Assembly: GCA_014190235.1 (NCBI GenBank)
Contig: BJGC01000020.1
Span: 1 to 37,899 of the forward strand
DNA from: Actinomycetes bacterium
Lineage (GTDB): Bacteria; Actinomycetota; Acidimicrobiia; Acidimicrobiales; Ilumatobacteraceae
Direction: 5' to 3'
DNA: 37,899 nt
Of this stretch, positions 33,979 to 37,899 are shown piece by piece (position 1 is the stretch's first letter; the number at the start of each line of letters is the position of its first letter). The notes beneath the pieces are model-generated. The model was not told the DNA's origin. It saw only the letters and a program-made list of their open reading frames with translations, and searched no databases. A program made the position numbers and the translations under genes.

Positions 33979-35504
33979 AAAATCCACGCAATGTCGTGGT
34001 TCTATTACTTGACAGCCTCAATAAACACGAGATCGGCGCGTACGGTGCGCAACAATTTGACACTCCCAATCTGGACAGACTCGCTGCACGATCAGTAAAA
34101 TTCACTAATCACCACACCGGATCATTGCCATGTATTCCGGCTCGTCACGACATCTTGGTTGGTGCATGGGATTTTCTTTGGAAACCATGGGGTTCGATTG
34201 AGTTGTGGGAAGAAGCAATCACAGTCTCATTACGTCGTGCAGGTGTTGTGACCAACCTCATCACTGATCATCCGCATCTCTTTGAAGTTGGTGGAGAAAA
34301 TTACCATTCTGATTTCACGGCGTGGTCGTACGAGCGCGGTCACGAAAGCGATGCATGGAAAACGCGCCCCGACCCAAGCTGGGTGGGTGCGCCATCTTTT
34401 GGTCGAGGCAAGACACACTACGATGCGTCGCGAGGCTGGTTTGCCGGAGAAGAAGATTTCCCTGGTCCACGAACCATGCGTGCGGCTGAGCAATGGTTAC
34501 TCAATGATGCTCCTCATCATCGTGCTAATGACGAGAGATTTATGCTGTTTGTGGACGAGTTTGATCCGCATGAGCCATTTGATACACCCGAGGAATGGGC
34601 GATGCGCTACGACGACACATGGGATGGACCACATCTTGTGTGGCCACCGTACGCAGTAGATGCTTTGGCAGACGGCGTCATTACAACACGTCAAGCACAT
34701 CAAATACGAGCGCAATACGGTGCCAAATTGTCAATGATCGATCATTGGTTGGGCAAAGTACTTGATGCACTAGACGCAACTAATGCGTGGGATGACACCG
34801 CAGTGATCTTGTGCACTGATCACGGTCATTATCTTGGTGACCGTGATGTTCATGGACGCGATGTGTGGGGCAAACCTGGCGTACCGGTGTATAAAGCACT
34901 CGGAGATATTCCGATGTTGGTGTCGTGGCCCGACGTCACACCACGTAGTTGTGATGCGCTCACAACATCAACTGATATTCATGCAACCCTTGCAGATATT
35001 TTTTCTGTCAACGTGTCGCATAGGGCGCATGGAAAATCATTGCAGCCACTCATCGCCCAGAAAACAAATACTGTGCGTGACTGGCTGCTTACTGGTGTGT
35101 GGGGACGAGAAGTACAACTAGTCACCAATGACTGGCGCTACACACGCGGGCCAGTCAATGAAAATGCTCCCTTGTCAATGTGGTCAAACAGATGGAGCAC
35201 AATGCCAATCGGTGCGTTTCCTGATTTTAAAATGCCTATGCCAGATGAACGAGCAGTGCTGGACAAGATGCCGGGCACCACGATTCCGGTCATCAAGCAG
35301 CCATTTCAGGCAGGGGATCTATTACCGTTTTGGGCATATGCCAAGCAATACGAGACGATTTTATTTGATCGACACAATGATCCGCTCGAGACAATAAATC
35401 ACGTAGGCAAACCTATCGAAACGGGCGCAGTAGAGCTATTGCGGGTCGCCTTGCAACAAGTAGAGGCCCCAACTGAGCATTTTGTTCGTCTTGGGCTGAA
35501 TTAG
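33975..35504 (+). CDS. Sulfatase (formylglycine-dependent arylsulfatase-like)
   Basis: About 509 residues without signal peptide, so it acts in the cytoplasm. The sulfatase active-site motif is GSLPCIPARHDILVG, with Cys53-x-Pro55-x-Arg57 as C-x-P-x-R; Cys would be changed to formylglycine. Metal ligands are expected in VVLLLDSLN (Asp13) and in CTDHGHYLGD. GAYGAQQFDTPNLDRLAARSVKFTNHHT is the conserved N-terminal block. It would hydrolyse a sulfate ester. ATG 33975 overlaps the transporter stop by 4 bases (ATGA), so it most likely acts on what the importer brings in. No formylglycine-generating enzyme is encoded in the window. It is convergent with the next gene, 6 bases apart. Confidence 0.88.
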   Translation: MKNPRNVVVLLLDSLNKHEIGAYGAQQFDTPNLDRLAARSVKFTNHHTGSLPCIPARHDILVGAWDFLWKPWGSIELWEEAITVSLRRAGVVTNLITDHPHLFEVGGENYHSDFTAWSYERGHESDAWKTRPDPSWVGAPSFGRGKTHYDASRGWFAGEEDFPGPRTMRAAEQWLLNDAPHHRANDERFMLFVDEFDPHEPFDTPEEWAMRYDDTWDGPHLVWPPYAVDALADGVITTRQAHQIRAQYGAKLSMIDHWLGKVLDALDATNAWDDTAVILCTDHGHYLGDRDVHGRDVWGKPGVPVYKALGDIPMLVSWPDVTPRSCDALTTSTDIHATLADIFSVNVSHRAHGKSLQPLIAQKTNTVRDWLLTGVWGREVQLVTNDWRYTRGPVNENAPLSMWSNRWSTMPIGAFPDFKMPMPDERAVLDKMPGTTIPVIKQPFQAGDLLPFWAYAKQYETILFDRHNDPLETINHVGKPIETGAVELLRVALQQVEAPTEHFVRLGLN

Positions 35505-35510
35505 TTTGCA

Positions 35511-37046
35511 CTAGTTCACTTGACGAGTGTGGCCTTCCCAAAAAGGCTCACGCAATTTAAATTTTTGCAATTTTCCTGTAGATGTACGCGCTAGTTCAGA
35601 ACGGAATTCAATTTTTTTCGGGCACTTGTATCCAGCAAGTTTCGTCTTTGTGTATGCAATCAGTTCGTCTTCGGTGAGCGCAGAACCGGGTGTTTTGACA
35701 ACAAGTGCCATCACGAGTTCTCCCCACTTAGCATCGGGAATTCCGATGACTGCAACTTCTGCAACGTCAGGGTGAGAAAATACGGCGTCTTCGACTTCGA
35801 TCGAACTCACATTTTCTCCACCAGAAATAATGACGTCCTTCTTGCGATCACTGATAGTCAGGACATTTTGGGAGTTAATGACTCCACCATCACCGGTGCG
35901 AAACCATCCATCAACAATTGCAGCGCTGGTAGCTTCTGGCTGATTCCAATATCCCTGCATAATGACGTTGCTGCGGGCAAGGATTTCGCCACTCGCATCT
36001 GTTTTCATTTCGACGCCAATAGCAGGAACCCCAGCAGCACTGAGTTTCGACGCGCGTTCGGCTGGTGATAGATGATCAAGTTCGGCTCGCGGTCTGTTGA
36101 TCGTCAGCAACGGCGCTGTCTCGGTGAGACCGTAGATCTGATTGAGTTGCCAACCTAGTTCAGTCTCGATGCGTTCGATTGTGCGGGTAGGAGGTGGTGC
36201 ACCTGCCACCACCATGCGCACTCTGCCACGACCAGGAATCTCACCCTGCCATGTGGCGGCTGCATCAAGAATTGCGTTAGCGACCGCAGGTGCGCAACAG
36301 ATCAATGTGACACCATGTTTTTCAACACGACGCAAGATTTCTGCACCATCAATTTTACGCAAGATAATGTGCTCGCCACCCATGCCAGTGACTGCATAGA
36401 CCATTCCCCATCCGTTGCAATGAAATTGCGGAAGCGTATGCAGGTATACATCTCGATCGTTGACACCCATATGCCAACCAAAAGTTGCTGAATTCAGCCA
36501 TAAATTGCGGTGCGTGAGTTGAACGCCCTTTGGACGGGCAGTGGTGCCACTCGTGTAATTGATTGTTGCTGTGAAGTCTTCGTCTGGTTCCCAAGACTTC
36601 GGTTGTTTGTTAAATGCGTATAGTTCTTGATCGGACTCCGCACCAATGACAAATCGATGCTTGGCTGTGACGCCAGCAAGTGATTCGTCGAGTTCTGGGT
36701 CGACAAGAAGAACTTCAGCACCGCTGTGCTCCATGATGTATGAAATTTCTTCAGCGACAAGTCGAAAATTAATCGGAACAAGAATGCGACCCGAACCACT
36801 TACTCCAAAAAAACTTGTCAGCAATCGCGCAGAGTTTTGGCTGACTACTGCTACTCGCGCACCCTGGGCGACTTTGAGGGCATCAAGTCCAGCCGCCTGA
36901 GCACGAGCACGATCAGCCATTTGTTGGTATGTCTGAATTCCCCATGACTCTGCAGGTTGATCTGACTCGTCAACAAAGGCAACCCTGTCGCCGTATACCT
37001 GCTCTGCTCGACGCAGATGATCGATTACTGTCAATGGCACTTTCAT
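35511..37046 (-). CDS. AMP-binding acyl-CoA synthetase (fatty-acid-CoA ligase-like)
   Basis: 511 residues. The phosphate-binding loop is NYTSGTTARPKG (165-169 in the core), then the IYGLTET motif, GWFRTGD, the hinge SDRKKDVIISGGENVSSIEVE and the C-terminal catalytic lysine in TGKLQKF. This is a complete ANL-superfamily acyl-CoA ligase of the FadD / aromatic- or medium-chain type; the acid it activates is not known. ATG 37046 has GGGGGAAGAG upstream. It follows the mycothiol-isomerase-like gene by 63 bases on the same strand; a shared unit is possible but not shown. Confidence 0.93.
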   Translation of the reverse strand: MKVPLTVIDHLRRAEQVYGDRVAFVDESDQPAESWGIQTYQQMADRARAQAAGLDALKVAQGARVAVVSQNSARLLTSFFGVSGSGRILVPINFRLVAEEISYIMEHSGAEVLLVDPELDESLAGVTAKHRFVIGAESDQELYAFNKQPKSWEPDEDFTATINYTSGTTARPKGVQLTHRNLWLNSATFGWHMGVNDRDVYLHTLPQFHCNGWGMVYAVTGMGGEHIILRKIDGAEILRRVEKHGVTLICCAPAVANAILDAAATWQGEIPGRGRVRMVVAGAPPPTRTIERIETELGWQLNQIYGLTETAPLLTINRPRAELDHLSPAERASKLSAAGVPAIGVEMKTDASGEILARSNVIMQGYWNQPEATSAAIVDGWFRTGDGGVINSQNVLTISDRKKDVIISGGENVSSIEVEDAVFSHPDVAEVAVIGIPDAKWGELVMALVVKTPGSALTEDELIAYTKTKLAGYKCPKKIEFRSELARTSTGKLQKFKLREPFWEGHTRQVN

Positions 37047-37109
37047 GGTGCTCTTCCCCCTTGAACTACGTCCGAACTGTACTAGTTAGGGTCGCAACAA
37101 GAGAAGACG

Positions 37110-37895
37110 TCAGATGACGTTGATGGCGTCAAGCGTGTTGGCCGCTGCACCCGTTGGGTCGTCAGTTAACGTCGCATGCTTACGCCAGTCGGCGCGCTTC
37201 GTCGCCCAACTCACAAAGTCGTGCGCAGATCCGGTGGCAGTCGGAAGAGATGCGTTGACTCCGCTTGTGATGACCCAACCATCAGTTCCTGGAGAAAGAG
37301 CAAATGATGACTGACCTGATCCGGTAAAGACAAGGTTCACGCCTTGTGTGCATGTTGCCAATGCGTCCGCACACATTTGTGGCGTTCCGGCAAGCATCCA
37401 TTCAAGTGTTGCGTTCAATGCGTCAGGATCTTGGGGCAAAGCGGCCGCAGTCGACACCGCAAAGCCAATGTCATGGCGTAAGTGGCAGTAGTGATCGAAC
37501 ACAATGGCGTTAGCCAAAAGGTGCATGGGATGAGCACCAAGATTAGATAGCGGAACAACTGTGTCGTTCATGGGCGGTTCTTGCAGCGCGCTTAATGCTG
37601 CAAAACCGATTTCACTCCACTCGTCGTATTCGGCCATGACTTGTTGTGGGGTCCAGTTTTTACGCGCCTGTACTGGAACCTCTGCATCCACTTCTGCATC
37701 TTTTCCGGCGCCGCCTTCAATGGTGTCTGGCCCAGCGATGGAATGAAAGACCGAAGCCATATGACACGCGACATCTTGCACCCGCCAGTCAGTGCAACCA
37801 GATGGTGCTGCCCACTGTGCAGGCGTTAATGCGTTGAATATTTTTTGTGCTCGAGTGATCTCTAAGCGAAGGGCTGTAATTGCAATTTTGGACAT
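37110..37895 (-). CDS. Maleylpyruvate isomerase-like (MDMPI, DinB-type) protein
   Basis: A 261-residue protein. The N-terminal half is a DinB/MDMPI four-helix domain with the usual LTPAQWAAPSGCTDWRVQDVACHMASVFH (histidine of the metal site) and HPMHLLANAIVFDHYCHLRHDIG. The C-terminal half is an SCP2-like domain. Relatives use mycothiol as cofactor, as in maleylpyruvate isomerase or other thiol-dependent steps. The ATG at 37895 is 4 bases from the window end, so a longer N-terminus outside the window is possible. Substrate not known. Confidence 0.82.
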   Translation of the reverse strand: MSKIAITALRLEITRAQKIFNALTPAQWAAPSGCTDWRVQDVACHMASVFHSIAGPDTIEGGAGKDAEVDAEVPVQARKNWTPQQVMAEYDEWSEIGFAALSALQEPPMNDTVVPLSNLGAHPMHLLANAIVFDHYCHLRHDIGFAVSTAAALPQDPDALNATLEWMLAGTPQMCADALATCTQGVNLVFTGSGQSSFALSPGTDGWVITSGVNASLPTATGSAHDFVSWATKRADWRKHATLTDDPTGAAANTLDAINVI

Positions 37896-37899
37896 CCAC

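Noticed and set aside
1-37899. CRISPR arrays, tRNA/rRNA genes, insertion sequences or prophage genes
   Set aside because: No regular repeats, no tRNA-like cloverleaf, and no transposase, integrase or phage protein was recognised on reading both strands.

Overview
The window looks like part of a compact chromosome of a planktonic actinobacterium, probably of the Acidimicrobiia (freshwater acIV type). This is inferred from a ClpC of actinobacterial type, the order clpC / LppM-like lipoprotein / radA, a mycothiol-dependent-isomerase-like protein, a ferric-reductase-like / FMN-binding / ApbE trio, and leaderless promoters. GC looks near one half by eye (not computed). I see 36 protein genes, no rRNA, tRNA, CRISPR or insertion sequence, and no gap over about 120 bases. 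Many neighbours overlap by 4 bases, and convergent genes end within 0-11 bases of each other without a convincing terminator.

Region 1 (1-11967) is a surface-glycan locus: two acyltransferase-3 proteins (one cut by the window edge), a 2OG-Fe(II) oxygenase, a glycosyltransferase-2/methyltransferase fusion, two large GT-C-type membrane proteins, a methyltransferase, a DUF2304 membrane protein with its GT2 partner, a tandem-domain GT2 and a small coiled-coil protein. Together they could build a lipid-linked sugar and then extend, methylate, hydroxylate and acylate it.

Region 2 (12043-19756) holds a YceI-like protein, then an apparent operon of a YeiH-type exporter, an SsuD-like sulfonate monooxygenase, a glutamine amidotransferase and a TetR regulator. 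The operon starts just behind a perfect 19-base palindrome. A second TetR gene faces a flavin electron-transfer module: membrane ferric-reductase-like protein, FMN-binding protein and ApbE flavin transferase.

Region 3 (19768-29484) is mostly housekeeping: radA, LppM-like lipoprotein, clpC, a polyprenyl diphosphate synthase, a renalase-like flavoprotein, a phosphatase-fold protein that has lost its catalytic cysteine, tilS, a 48-residue membrane protein, and a MarR regulator divergent from an alpha/beta hydrolase.

Region 4 (29546-37895) has a peptide/nickel-type ABC importer in which the second permease and the ATPase are one polypeptide, coupled by a 4-base overlap to a sulfatase. An acyl-CoA synthetase and a maleylpyruvate-isomerase-like protein follow on the other strand.

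Across the window at least eleven genes carry the pattern TANNNT, then 6 or 7 bases, then the start codon. This is the layout expected for leaderless transcripts. Several starts below were chosen partly on this basis, and the entries say so.
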